Shown here one piece after another: positions 23,252-34,159 of a DNA stretch of 64,000 nucleotides (its first letter is position 1; every line of letters starts with the position of its first letter). Made by a program: the position numbers and the translations under genes. The DNA comes from Mortierella alpina (Eukaryota; Mortierellomycota; Mortierellomycetes; Mortierellales; Mortierellaceae). The stretch lies in the NCBI GenBank assembly GCA_029449245.1, contig JANATF010000005.1, positions 2,897,598-2,961,597 of the forward strand, written 5' to 3'. The notes below the pieces were generated by a model. It saw only the letters and a program-made list of their open reading frames with translations. It was not told the origin of the DNA and searched no databases.

Positions 23252-24716
23252 ATGCTGTTCTCTAAGACCTTCTCTGTTGCCGCCGTTGCTCTGGTTGCCA
23301 TCGCGTCCTCCTTTGTCGAGGCTACTCCTATTCCGATCGATGCCGTTAGCGAATACGTTCCCTTGAGCAAGCGATCCTACACAGCCGAGGAGATTGAGAC
23401 TTACGAGAGGATCCAAAAGCGTTCATCTGTCGGATTCAACGACTGGTCCTGCAAGCCTTCCAGCGCTCACCCTCGCCCATTGATTCTGGTCCATGGATTG
23501 GTAATTGACATGGAACCTGCATGAATTTGCAGGTGCACTGGCCTCCTTTTCTCGCGCGCGCCGTGTTGTTGACAGTCTGTTGCATCTTCCCTCTTCCATT
23601 CTTCAATCTTAGATTGGAAATGGCTGGGACAATTGGCTGTACATGGCTCCTCGCTTCGTTGCAAAGGGCTACTGCGTCTTCAGCTTGACCTATGGTGAAC
23701 TCCCTGGGATCCCATTGCTCGCAGGTCTGGACAAAATGGAGACTAGCGCAGCGCAGCTCTCTGTCTTCGTTGACAAGGTTCTTGCTGCGACCAACACCAC
23801 CAAGGTTAACTTGCTGGGCCACTCTCAAGGCTCGCTGATGCCAAGGTACGTCTTTCTTTTCGTTCTTGGTATTGGTGTTGGTCTTGGATGTAACTTGAAT
23901 ATGGTGGCATTGTGCTGAAAATCTCTCCTCAATGTTCTTCCTCCTGCTTAGATACTATCTTCGCTTCCTCGGAGGCGCCTCCAAAGTTGGTGTGTGTTCT
24001 GCGCATTGCAAAAATATACTCAGGGTGCTTATTCTCACGCCCTGTTACTCTGGTTACTAAGACGCGTCTTGATTCTCCTTTTTATAGACAAGTACGCCGC
24101 TTTTGGTACCATCGCGTACGGAACTACTCTCCTCGGCATTTACCCTTTCCTCAGCTCGCTTGGTGTAAGGAAGACTACAACAATCGTGCCAAGGTTTAAG
24201 AAGTTACAAAAGCCTGCTCCAGAGAAAGTTCTTAACGTCAACCCCCCTTTTTTTTCTCGTTCACCATCATGTCGTTCAGCTTTACGACCCTGTCAAGAAG
24301 TAAGAGCTGCGCCGTCATCATGTCCAACTTGGTTTCCATTTTCGAGTGCAAATGAACTCACCGAATCAATTGCCTTACACTCCTACAGAATCATCGATCC
24401 CGTTTGCAAGTCTTGCTTCCAGTTTCTCGAGAACTCACCCTTCCTCCAAAACCTGAACGCCGGCGGCGATACAGTACCTGGCGTGTCGTACAAGTTCATC
24501 GTGTCCAAGTTTGACCAGGTGGTAACGCCCTACACGAACGGTCAGCTCAAGGACAAGAACGCGCTCGTCCAGAACGTGGTCCTTCAGAACCTGTGCGCAG
24601 TGGATCTCTCGGACCATGTCCTCCAGATGGCTGACCCAATTGTCTTTCACGCGGCCAACGCATTCTTTGACGCAACCGCTCCACAGACGGTCAACTGCCT
24701 CTCAGCCTTCTGGTGA
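23252..24716 (+). CDS. Secreted triacylglycerol lipase/esterase (EstA-like, alpha/beta-hydrolase)
   Basis: Six exons join in frame: 23252-23500, 23613-23845, 23952-23989, 24088-24164, 24280-24299 and 24389-24716, giving 314 residues. A signal peptide is clear (MLFSKTFSVAAVALVAIASS), followed by a dibasic propeptide-like site (LSKRS). The oxyanion segment is LILVHGLIGNGWDNW. The nucleophile elbow is LLGHSQGSLMP (Ser near residue 154). The acid lies in SKFDQVVTPYT and the His in DLSDHVLQMADP. This layout is that of class 2-type secreted lipases. Exon 5 is only 20 nt long and encodes LYDPVK with split codons. The donor of intron 3 is GTGTGT. The conserved cysteines (CKSCFQF) are present. Expected role: extracellular ester or lipid breakdown. 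Confidence 0.85.
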
Positions 24717-25191
24717 TTGTAATATCCGCAATGGCCAAGCAAAAGAGTGGATCTCCTTTCCGACTGTTATATATCCATATCCAACTCTCTCTTCCTCTCT
24801 CTCTATACTATCCTCCGATGGTGATATCCTGCAGGCCTTGCATATCATCAACCTACGAATAAAAGACATTCTGTCCTAGCATCCAATTTCTGCACCGCTG
24901 AAGAGAGAGAAGGGAGAGAGAGACAGAGAGAGAGACATCAACGGTTGAGGGTGGTGGAGGTGCACTGTCAATTGACCTGGCCCATGTTACGTGAGCCTCT
25001 CTTCGTAGTGCTTCACAGCTCCACCTCCAGTTGCATCCCCGCCTCCCATTCAGATTGCATCGCCTTCTCTCCATGCGTGTCCCTGCCGTTCGAATCGCTT
25101 TACCCTGATCGGCCGCTGCTACTCCTCCGCATCGCCATCCTCGTTCCCATCCTCGTCCCTTTCTCATCACTCGATCTTCCAGCGCCCAACA
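24717..25191. other. Intergenic with a GA-rich tract
   Basis: 475 bases. A GA-rich stretch lies at 24899-24938. No gene is seen. Confidence 0.5.
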
Positions 25192-26922
25192 ATGACCCAA
25201 CGCGCATGGAGGTGTTTCAAGTGTTCTCCCACTCGTTCGTTTTCTTCTTTGGAACAGCATAAAGCCCATACCACTCAGTACCATATTCCATCTTTCAAGG
25301 TCACTGTTCCTGGAAACACCGCCGAGTCGAAACAGATTACTGTGAGACAGATTAATGGCGCTTATATTTGTCCGCGTTGTGAAGCAGCTTTCAAGACCAA
25401 AGGTGGATGTCGTAAACACCTGCAAAGGTTGAGGTGCAATACTGAGGATGAGGAAAACGATGGACACGACGACGAACAGAGCGAGGAACGAGCCGACGAA
25501 CAGGACGACGAACAGGACGATGAACAAGGAGAGCAGTTGCCCGTCATAGGGATGCCGAGCCATCTACCCGTTCCTATGCCGGCTATCATAGATTCAGTTC
25601 CGATGACGCGGCAACACGACGAGGCAGTCCTTTACAGCTGCTGCCAGACGTATGCTTCCAAATCTGAGCAGCAACGAACCCTGGGTATCATCAGCGCACT
25701 TGAACTAGAGCCGTTCACTATGATGGACGCTGATGGGGCAGAGCAGAATGCTCTGGCCCATGTGTCAGTCGTGACCAAGCTCTCTGTCGGCCAAATTAAA
25801 GTGTGCCCTAGCCCATCGACCTCGGCGAAAAGAAAGCATGCTGAGGATGATCCTTGCTTTCGATGTTCTCCGGCTCTTGCTCACGGACTGGAGCACGTGT
25901 ACTCCATTTCGCCCTATGCAGCATCCTTGAAGAGTCGCAAGTTTGTAGAACTTGAGGAGAGTGTCTGCGAACTGCTGAATCGCGACTGGGAATTTTCGGC
26001 TCACCTTCGGTTCGCCTCTGCGAGGATCCTTGCTGGATGCATCATCCTGAACAACCTAAATGGCCAGGCTATCATCGTTAACACGGTCGAGGTATTTGGT
26101 CGAACAAGACTGGTCGATGCTCATCGGGAACCCTTCGTCGTCCGGAAAGACCAGCCAGTCGCCAACTCGCTGCCGCCATCGATGAAGATACCATACAAGA
26201 GTGTGTGGCCATTGACCATTATGGCACCGGAAGGAGAGCGACTGGTGATCGGCACATCGTCCTTTGACGCCCTCGTCACTTCGTCACTGCGTCTTGACAC
26301 CAAGATGAGGCCCTCTGTAGGCGGCATCACTCCATCATTTCTTTTGTCTAGCCCCAAGCATTCGCTCGCAACACGAATATTCTTGGACGAGGAATCCTTG
26401 ATAGACGGCCTTCGGCTTGCAGCCAAGAAGGACACATGGTCCGTGTCGAATAACAGCCTGATCTGGCAGCTGCGACAAACAAAGACAAAGTTCCACGACC
26501 CATCCTCATACTACCTTTGTCGCGCAAGCAGTCATTTCGCCAAGAACCACCCTTGTCAACCTTACACCATATTCAGTTTGGTTGCTTTTGACCAAGCTCA
26601 CGACGGAGACGGATCAGCGATCTCAGGCCTGTTTCATGCAATTGCTACCAAGGTCATTACAGATGCAACCGGGGCCTTGTTGGACAAGCACAAAGTAGAA
26701 GACTTGCGAGCCCGATGCACACAAAAAGGCAAAGCAGCAAAGGGCCTGGATGATATACTTTCACTATTCCCAGATAGCCAACCTTCCATCAAGATACTTG
26801 GTAACCGCGAGCTGAACAAGTATCTGGAAACGCTTGCTCCACTCTTGTCAACATATATCGCGAGAGCCAATGGTTCTGTGATGCTCTTTCTCGAGAAGGA
26901 GTTTGCAACATCAGAAGACTAG
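25192..26922 (+). CDS. Unrecognised intronless protein with two N-terminal zinc-finger-like motifs
   Basis: 576 residues without introns, unlike most neighbours. I do not recognise the family. Residues about 7-30 have CFKC followed by two spaced His (EQHKAH, QYH). Residues about 62-84 have YICPRCEAAFKTKGGCRKHL and then a Cys, a C2HC-like finger. An acidic patch of repeated DDEQ/ERADEQ follows (about residues 85-118). The remaining 450 residues look globular (FRFASARILAGCIILNNLNG, YKSVWPLTIMAPEGERLVIG, SGLFHAIATKVITD). Zinc-finger heads on otherwise unknown single-exon proteins are common among proteins spread by mobile elements in fungi, so an element origin is possible. I found no terminal repeats around it. 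It lies directly before the minisatellite. Confidence 0.6.
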   Translation: MTQRAWRCFKCSPTRSFSSLEQHKAHTTQYHIPSFKVTVPGNTAESKQITVRQINGAYICPRCEAAFKTKGGCRKHLQRLRCNTEDEENDGHDDEQSEERADEQDDEQDDEQGEQLPVIGMPSHLPVPMPAIIDSVPMTRQHDEAVLYSCCQTYASKSEQQRTLGIISALELEPFTMMDADGAEQNALAHVSVVTKLSVGQIKVCPSPSTSAKRKHAEDDPCFRCSPALAHGLEHVYSISPYAASLKSRKFVELEESVCELLNRDWEFSAHLRFASARILAGCIILNNLNGQAIIVNTVEVFGRTRLVDAHREPFVVRKDQPVANSLPPSMKIPYKSVWPLTIMAPEGERLVIGTSSFDALVTSSLRLDTKMRPSVGGITPSFLLSSPKHSLATRIFLDEESLIDGLRLAAKKDTWSVSNNSLIWQLRQTKTKFHDPSSYYLCRASSHFAKNHPCQPYTIFSLVAFDQAHDGDGSAISGLFHAIATKVITDATGALLDKHKVEDLRARCTQKGKAAKGLDDILSLFPDSQPSIKILGNRELNKYLETLAPLLSTYIARANGSVMLFLEKEFATSED

Positions 26923-27002
26923 TTTTATTCTTTTTCATCATTGAACATGAACACTAATATAGTGTATGAACCAAATGACTGGAGAAGTAGTACCATGTTG
27001 CC

Positions 27003-27880
27003 AGGTGCACACAACAATGGGTGGTTCTGGACGATGTAGTGGGTGGTCCTGAAGTGGGTGGTCTGAACGATATAATGGGTGATCCAGCACACTGTAAGAA
27101 GTGGTCCTGTACTGTACAATGCCCAAAGTGGTCCAACACAGTTAATAGGTGGTCCTACACACTACACAAGGTGGTCCAACGCGATGCCGTAGGTGGTCCA
27201 GCACAATTAACGGGTGGTCCTGCACATTGCACTGGGTGGTCCTACACCGTGCACAAGGTGGTCCAGCATAGTGGGTGGGTGGTCCAACAATGAGTAGGTG
27301 GTCCTGCACACTGCAATGGCTGGTCCGGCACAGGCCATGGGAGGTCGACATGCTGAAGTGGGTGGTCCTGGACGATGTAGTGGGTCACCGGTCCAACACA
27401 CTGCACTGAATGGTCCTACACAATGCGCAAAGTGGTCCTGGACGATGCAGAGGGTGGTCCAACACAGGTCGTGGGCGGCTCAACACAATGAGAGGGTCGT
27501 CCTGCACACTGCAATGGGTGGTCCTGGACGGTGTAGTGGGTGGTCCAACACAGTTGGCGGGTGGTCCAACACAATGAGTAGGTGGTCCAACACAATGAGT
27601 CGGTGGTCCAACACAGGTGGTGGGTGGTCCTGCACGATGCACAAGGTGGTCCCGCACACTGCAATGGGTGGTTCAACACAGGTCATGGATGGTCCTGGAC
27701 GATGTAGTGGGTGGTCCTGCACCATGCACAACGTGTTCCAACACAATCGGCGGGTGGTCCTGCACACGGCAATGGGTGGTCGAACACAGGTCGTGGGTGG
27801 TCCACAGGTTGTAGTGGGTGGTACTGCACCATTAGTAGGTTGTTCGAACGATGCGGTGGATTGTTCATCGCAATGCAGCT
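27003..27880 (+). repeat. Degenerate 21/22-bp minisatellite, about 40 units
   Basis: Units begin GTGGTCC and then fall into recurring types: GTGGTCCTGCACACTGCAAT, GTGGTCCAACACAGGTCGTG, GTGGTCCTGGACGATGTAGT and GTGGTCCAACACAATGAGTA. Unit length alternates between 21 and 22 bases, and types recur in partly ordered series, as in a higher-order array. The units vary too much to be CRISPR repeats and there are no unique spacers. Long frames stay open on both strands only because the unit is nearly a multiple of three. Confidence 0.9.
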
Positions 27881-28260
27881 TGCTGCAGCTGTGCTGGGAG
27901 GTGCGGGGTAACTGGGAGATGCACCGAGAAGGATGCTGGAGAGTGGGGAATGATGAAGAGAGGAAATTGATGAAGAGTGGAGATGGTACCTCCAGGATAT
28001 CCCACACAGTAGTACGTGGCTTGTGCACAGACAACTTGCTCCACACTGTCCAGACCGTGGTCCACTCGGCACACAGACGTTGTGGGTGGAGATCCACTGG
28101 AATGTCGCAGAGCGCATAACTGGGTCCAAATCCATCAACGCGTATGTTGAGTTTGGGTGTTGTTGGAGCATACAATAGTATTTTCATTGTGTAACAAGGT
28201 AAGTATGATAATAGTCAGGATCCTGCCTCCTTCAAGTCCTGCAGTGGTGCCGAGAGATCA
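27881..28260. other. Spacer between the minisatellite and the carnitine acyltransferase gene
   Basis: 380 bases with no recognised gene. It includes the 3' end of the minus-strand acyltransferase gene. Confidence 0.4.
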
Positions 28261-31200
28261 CTAGGGCGACTCTTTACTGCCTCCGCTGCCGCTGGTACTG
28301 CTGTTACTCAAGCTTGAGCCCCTTCTAGACCGCAGGCGGTTCAGAATGCCGTCTTCGCCCATCAAAATGGCCATGAATGTCCTAACTTGTGTTCCTGAAT
28401 CACTCCGAGGTCTCACTCCATTTGCTGGTGTAGCTGGAGTTGTAGTCACCTTCTCCAGTCCAGAGGAAGAGGGTGGACTGGAGGAGATGGTCTTGTTTGG
28501 AGGTCTAGGTGACCCGCCAGCGAGATCGCCAAACGCAATCTCTTCGATACCTGAAAGGTACTTTTCTTGAGCCATTGCCAGCGCGTTCCTTGCCAACGCT
28601 GTGCGGAGCACAGGATCGTGCTTTTGGAAGAAAAGGCTTGTCCTGGGTGCTGGGATGGGAAGCCGTGCTGGGGACGGACTGCGGGGGACCAAGGCGTACT
28701 CGGGAAGGGGCACGCGACTGTCGCGAAGTACACGTGAAGTGGTAGGCGCTGCGGTTGGGTCCATTGTTTGACTGGCCATAGCCAGTTCTGCGGAGCGCTC
28801 CGCATGAGAGAAGGCTTCAGCTGCAGCTGCAACCAACGCTGCTTTGGCTGCTTCAGCCTTTTCAATCTTGCGAACCTCCTCGAAGGTAAAGCGCATCTCC
28901 TCGAGTGCATCGACAATGTGCTGGCCAAAGTCCTTGGAGCCCAGCATCAGACTTGTTATACAAAAGTAGAGCTCCGTTTCCTTTACCATGTAAGCACATC
29001 CGTAGCCATCTGGCACTACCTCGCCCCACCCGTAGGAAATGAAGCAGTCGTCCGAGATCTGGGAGGTCGATAGACGCCAACGACAGGTCCGTGCAAACAC
29101 TGGATCCGCAAACAGAGCTGGAATGCTCTCGTCAGGGTGACGAATAAGCCGGAGTCCTAGCAAATGGCGATCCACAGCCTGTCCGTCAACTGCCCAAGCC
29201 GTGTACTGGGCGTGTCTTGCAACCGCCGCGCGACAAGCTGCCACTTTCGCCTTGAGACTCACATCCGGGTTGTCCATCGCCTCACAGAAGGCCTTGCTCT
29301 CATTCGAGCATGAACGTGCGGTTTCTGTGCGTCCATGCCGGTACTTTCGTGTCGCTGCCGATTCGTATGTTGCCACCAACTCGCCATGCTTGCGATAATA
29401 TGCCAGTTGAAGAGCCATTTGAACGTATGCATCCGGAGACATCTTGAAGGACTTGATCAGCCCTTTTCCGTAGCCCTTGAACTCGGTGGGAATCATCTCA
29501 TGGGCATCGACAGTGGCCTTGAAGTGTGTGTGGGCACTCTTGATGGCGTTTTCCAAGGAGGGGCTGGTTACAAAGTTGAGAGGCTGAGGCTTATTGAGCA
29601 CGGACGCACACTCGTACAGATCCTCGGCGTTGAGGTTCCTGAAGTCGGGGAGGTTTCGAGCCTGAGCTTCGTCAATAAGATAGCGGCACAGGCGAGAGGT
29701 CGGCGTGGCATCCATCTTTGAATGCTCTCCGTTCATTCCTGCGCGGCCGTTAGCAAATACAATGAGCTGAAAGCACTTGTCGAACCACCGACTTGCGCCA
29801 TCACCGTGCCAGCAGGCACGTGAGAAGTCTTCGGACGTGGAGGGCGAGGTCGAGTCAAGGCAGAGAACAAACATTGAGCTCTCGATCTTTGCCATATGAG
29901 CCTTGTTAGAGGCATGGGCCTCAAACAGCGTAGTTCTATCCTTTGCAGCCTGGTCACGCTGACCTGTGGAGAGAATACCGATGGCCGGAACCGTGGACTT
30001 GTCGTCGTCAGCCATCTTTTTGATGCGTTCCAGTTGGATCATAATCTCACGTGGGCTGAGCACCGAGGAGGGCTTGGAGGGCAGGTGCAAGGTCTCAAAG
30101 ATGTAGAAGCGACCGTTGCGGACCACACAGATGTGGTTATTGTTCTCGGTGGGGAAGCCGACGGCAGTGTCCACGGGAGTTCCGGAGATGCGCGAGTAGT
30201 TGAACAGGTACTGGTACATGTTCATGCAGAAGGGCGCATTCCTGGCCATATCTGGCGTCAGCGTACGTCTACAATAGAGCATGGGTCACAGAAACAATGC
30301 GCGTTTCGTTAGTGATAATGGTTCTCACGCGCCTCCCTGGGCATTAGATCGAGAGCGGGAGATGGGAGGCACAGCTCCGAGCGGGCCATGACCCTCGCCT
30401 CCGGTTATCCCAAAAAGGAATGGACACACGCCCTTCAAGGGGCTTGTGCCTTGCGTCTTGTCAGCAATAGTGCGATAATAATGTGCCGCCTGGCAACATG
30501 CGTGATAGATAAAAGAACGCATTCTGATAAAAACGACCACCCTCTCGGCAAAAAGGAAGGAACCTCGCAAGAAGAGGAGAGAAAAAAGAGCAGGAAAACC
30601 AAAAGAGCCCACTGGGGAAGGGGAAGGCGGGCTAAGACTGAGAGGCAGTCGGAGAACGTTATCGACAGGATCATTATGTTCACCCGTCACGGCCATCGCA
30701 TTCAGTCTTGCCATATTGAATTGCATCGTCCCGAACCTTGATTGTTTGCGCCTGTGCGACCGTGTGGAGATCAACGACCAGATAAGGTCCACACATTCAA
30801 AATAGCAGCACCAATCGAACCACGTTCACCGTCTAGAATCTTTACACTCCTCGCAATACTATAATAGAAGGAAGCATAATCGAATGTTGTGGCCGCCGAT
30901 AGAAAGGAGGTTGGGATGACTTACGAGACAATGAGTTGCCTGAACTCGAGGGCGAGGCTGACGAGGAGTGCAGCACGGGCAGTCTGGGTCGGCATGCGTG
31001 GATCGTCCTGAAAGCCAAAGTAGTAGTTGACGTAGAAGGTGGACGAGTCCCGATGAGAGAAGTAGGCCCAGTCATCCCACCATTCTGCCAGCCAACTGGT
31101 GCGCCGCTGCTCGCATTCCCGTGCGCGACTACGAAGTCTCTGATCTAGAGCAGGGCCTTCGACTTGCTTGAACTGGCGGATCGCGTCTACCATGCGGCTG

Positions 31201-31394
31201 TACTCTTCATCTGTGGTCAAGGGTCTGATCGATTCTTGGTACCGGTCCAGGGTCTGGTCCAGTGGGGGGATAGGCAGTGGCGGCAGGTCAGACTGGCCCT
31301 TGTCCATGATGGCCACGTTGTCGAGCTGGTCCGACAATGCAGCTGGGTCGAATGCCGCGAGCATAGATCCTTCCTGAGGAATGTGAGGAGGCAT
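28261..31394 (-). CDS. Carnitine O-acyltransferase (acetyltransferase type, YAT2-like)
   Basis: It transfers acetyl or acyl groups between carnitine and CoA, for shuttling acetyl units between compartments. Two exons join in frame: 31394-30925 and 30268-28261, giving 825 residues. Recognisable blocks include LPPLPIPPLDQTLDRYQESI near the N-terminus, WWDDWAYFSHRDSS, PFCMNMYQYLFNYSRISG, RNGRFYIFETL and ANGRAGMNGEHSKMDATP with the catalytic His (about residue 339). ISYGWGEVVPDGYGCAYMV near the C-terminal part of the core also fits. It is longer than CAT2-type enzymes. A Ser/Pro-rich C-terminal extension of about 170 residues, predicted disordered, follows the core. I see neither an obvious mitochondrial presequence nor a peroxisomal -SKL end, so a YAT2-like cytosolic form is favoured. 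The single intron is unusually long (656 nt). Confidence 0.88.
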
Positions 31395-31473
31395 TTGCAG
31401 GTGCAGTGAGCTTGAAAGTGACAAAGGCTTGAAAGGGACCACGGAAACAACAAAGGCAAGCTCGCGAGAGTAG

Positions 31474-31540
31474 AGAGTCAACGAGTCAACGAGTCAAAGA
31501 GTCAAAGAGTCAAAGAGTCAAAGAGTCAAAGAGTTGAAGA
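31474..31540. repeat. 8-bp tandem repeat GAGTCAAA
   Basis: About seven consecutive units of GAGTCAA(C/A), ending in GAGTTGAA. It lies in the presumed 5' region of the carnitine acyltransferase gene. Confidence 0.9.
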
Positions 31541-31611
31541 GTGGAGTCAAAACGAGAAAATGAACAAACGAAGAGTGGAGAGTGCGCGGAGAGTACAGAG
31601 GGCGTGCAGAG

Positions 31612-31616
<5 letters not shown>

Positions 31617-31670
<54 letters not shown>
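31617..31670. repeat. (GA)n microsatellite
   Basis: A perfect AG dinucleotide run. On the minus strand it is a CT tract upstream of the carnitine acyltransferase gene. Confidence 0.95.
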
Positions 31671-31674
<4 letters not shown>

Positions 31675-31763
31675 GAGTGGAGAGTTGGGCAGAAATGAGG
31701 CAGGCCGACAGGAGGAAAAAGCGACGGCGCAAGAACAGAAGTAAGCAAAAAGACAGAGGGAAG

Positions 31764-31800
31764 AAGGGAATGAAGGGAATGAAGGGAATGAAAGGAATGA
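31764..31800. repeat. 10-bp tandem repeat GGGAATGAAG
   Basis: Three to four units, the last ones imperfect (AAAGGAATGA). Confidence 0.8.
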
Positions 31801-32633
31801 GCAAAGGGGATTGAGCGAGACAAAGAAGACAAGGAAGACAAGGAAGAAACAGAAATGACCGCATGGAAAATTATGCGCTTAAATATCGCCCTCCCACATC
31901 CAGGCGATGACTCGACTGCATGCGACGGCAGTGGTGTTCTCGCAGCTGTACCCAGGTGCGGCCAGCACTACACGCACACACTGTTGGTGCACACACTGAC
32001 TGCTGGTGCGGCCGCGCCATCGGAACCCAGGCGGATGGCGCACAGCACTCTCGGTGGATCCTGCCGGGTTGCCCGTCTCCAGTGCGCGAGTCAGCCCTTG
32101 TTAAGGTTTCGAGCCTTCTCCACAGAACACACCCCGTGTGTCTCGCACTCATATGCCCAGTTAGCCCAGGTACCCGCGTCGCAAGTAAAGCTTTTCCACC
32201 CTTCTCCACACACCGTGTTCACGCTGGTCTGACTGTCCTGGCCGGGTGCAGCCGAGCTATATACACTGTATACGACACTGTATAGGACTCAGAGTTGCCT
32301 GGATCCCACCGTGAGACCCATAAAAGATACTCATCGACTGCACCTTCAAGCTTCAAAAAAGGCACCTCGTGGTACACATTGACGCATCTTCATCATCACC
32401 TGCCTTCAACTACATATTACAGTGCGCGCGTCTTTCTCCTTGTAGAAACACTCACGTTCAGCATTTCCAAAGACCTTTTTGTTTGTGCCTCGACATCCGC
32501 TACCTCCCAGTCCGCCTCACTCTCCAGACCCTCCGTACATTGATCCCTTTCCCACTTCCTGACAGCGAGGTTGAGGTTCATATAACTGGCGTTTATATAA
32601 GTGATGCATGCTCTTGCTTGATCTACCACGGTC
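31801..32633. other. Spacer upstream of the acyltransferase and downstream of the DUF2470 gene
   Basis: 833 bases, with no gene supported. It carries a few CACACA/GTGTGC stretches. Confidence 0.45.
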
Positions 32634-33444
32634 CTAGTCCGTTTTGTTCTTTCCGTTGCGTAGTTCCTGTTGCCTGTACGCAAGCTTGGACAGCTTGTAT
32701 AAACTGGAATAGCCGAATGTGAAGACGATCAGGAACCACTGAAGAATGTCGACTGGCTTGAAGAATCCTTGACCGACCACAACGGTGAGATAGAGTGAGA
32801 ACAGCGATTCCACGACGTGAAGTCCTGCCACGAGCTGGACGATATTGTGAATGGTGGAAGCTCCTGCTGTATGTAAAGCCCACTGCAGGAGTGGGCTCTT
32901 TGTGTTGGGGAAGAAATCCAGGTAAAAGGCGACCAAGACAACCATGATGAGTACTGCCGAGAAGGCGTCAATGTCTGGGAATGTTGCTGAGGGACTGTCT
33001 GGCATCGCACCCTGCTCGTAAAGAAAAAAAAGATGTTAGAGAAGGAGAGTCAGCGAGGAGAAAGAACAAGTGATGGCCTTGAGCGTAGGGTTGTTGTTCT
33101 TGTACCTGGCTGTCAGGATCATTCCCGCGTAACGCTGTTTCGGCCTCCTTTGCCAGGTCGGTGAGTGCATCGCGGACCTGGCTCGGTGCATGAAGAGAGT
33201 GGCTGAAGGTTACCCTGACCTCCTGCTCCTGGCCTTCATCCAGACACAGCAGGTCGAATCCATCCTGGTCGACCGAGGTCATGGTTGCAGTGGTGGCCTC
33301 GGGGTATTCGCCAAAGTAGCGGGCATAGGAGAGCACGATGGATGGGCGCGAGTTCATGTACTCGCACAGGCGAGCAGAGTGCTCAGAGATGGGATCCTGG
33401 TTGCGACGCATGGGAGATGATGGCATGGCTAAGAGTGGAGGCAT
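32634..33444 (-). CDS. DUF2470-domain membrane protein
   Basis: Two exons join in frame (33444-33106 and 33011-32634), giving 238 residues. The N-terminal half resembles DUF2470, a domain related to the C-terminal part of haem-utilisation/PNP-oxidase-like proteins. The conserved pattern is visible in LCEYMNSRPSIVLSYARYFG and TSVDQDGFDLLCLD. The C-terminal half has several hydrophobic segments (SAVLIMVVLVAFYLDFF, STIHNIVQLVAGLHVVES, LFSLYLTVVVG, DILQWFLIVFTFGYSSLY), as in fungal proteins that fuse DUF2470 to a small membrane region. The ATG at 33444 is chosen because it starts the conserved part; an earlier in-frame ATG would add a long Arg/Ser-rich stretch. Biochemical function is unknown; an endomembrane location is inferred. 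Confidence 0.75.
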
Positions 33445-34159
33445 TTGATCCGATGAGGACACAGGGCAGAGGACAATGAACGACGGTCGAGCAGTCACTC
33501 GCCGAGGCGAGACTGATATAGCATGGGATGCGGAAGGGACAAGGCGGTTCCTTTTTGGACCAGAGCTGTCAGCGCCGTTGGGGCCAAGGGGCCCAGGCCC
33601 ATGTGCACGCACAGAGTCGATCAGACATCCGACCAGACATCCAACCAGACATCCTAGCAGGGCGAGCGAGAGTCTCCAGGCGGCCGTCTGTCGCCGGCAG
33701 ATGCTGTCAGCACGACGTGGTGCTTGCGTGGACGCAGGCTGATTCTTTCCTTTTTGGCCCGATCGCTTTTTTGAGGCTGTCTTGGCTGGGTGACACAAGC
33801 CCGTGCTGGCTGAGCAGGCAGCATAAAAAAAGGGCCTGTCCTCGCTCTTCTTGTCTTCTCAATCCTCTTAATCCTCTCACTCCTCGCTCTCCTCTCACTC
33901 TTTCATCTGCATCGCTGTTTGCCTCTCTGTCCGAGCATCCCTTCATCTCTCCATCAGACGAACACACACACACTCACACACACTTTCTTCACTCTCTCGT
34001 TCTTGTCGGCCCCTTTCCATCTGCAAGCTGTCGTTCCGCGCTCTCATTCCGTTTGCCCTTGCTACCGCGTGTCTGCTCCTCCTCTTCTCAGCTAGCCTGC
34101 CGCTGCAGTCCGCCACCATTCCGCGTCTTCTTCTCCGGCCGCGCTTTCGCTTCCCCATC
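33445..34159. promoter_or_regulatory. Divergent promoter region, DUF2470 gene and ABHD gene
   Basis: 715 bases between two divergent starts. The plus-strand half (33830-34090) is strongly pyrimidine-rich (CTCTTCTTGTC, CTCACTCC and CACACA runs), consistent with a leader for the ABHD gene. A degenerate GACATCC/CAGACATCC repeat lies near 33625-33655. Confidence 0.5.

Noticed and set aside
25192-26922. A second copy of the transposon around the zinc-finger orphan
   Set aside because: I looked for the TIR words TAGTCTCGCATCC and GCAGGACTCGCAGTCC on both sides and did not find them.
27003-27880. Possible CRISPR-like array
   Set aside because: The whole unit repeats with drift, there are no constant repeats with unique spacers, and the organism is eukaryotic.
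27298-28187. Long frames in the minisatellite on both strands
   Set aside because: They are a by-product of a 21-base unit. The translations are monotonous and shift phase where 22-base units occur.
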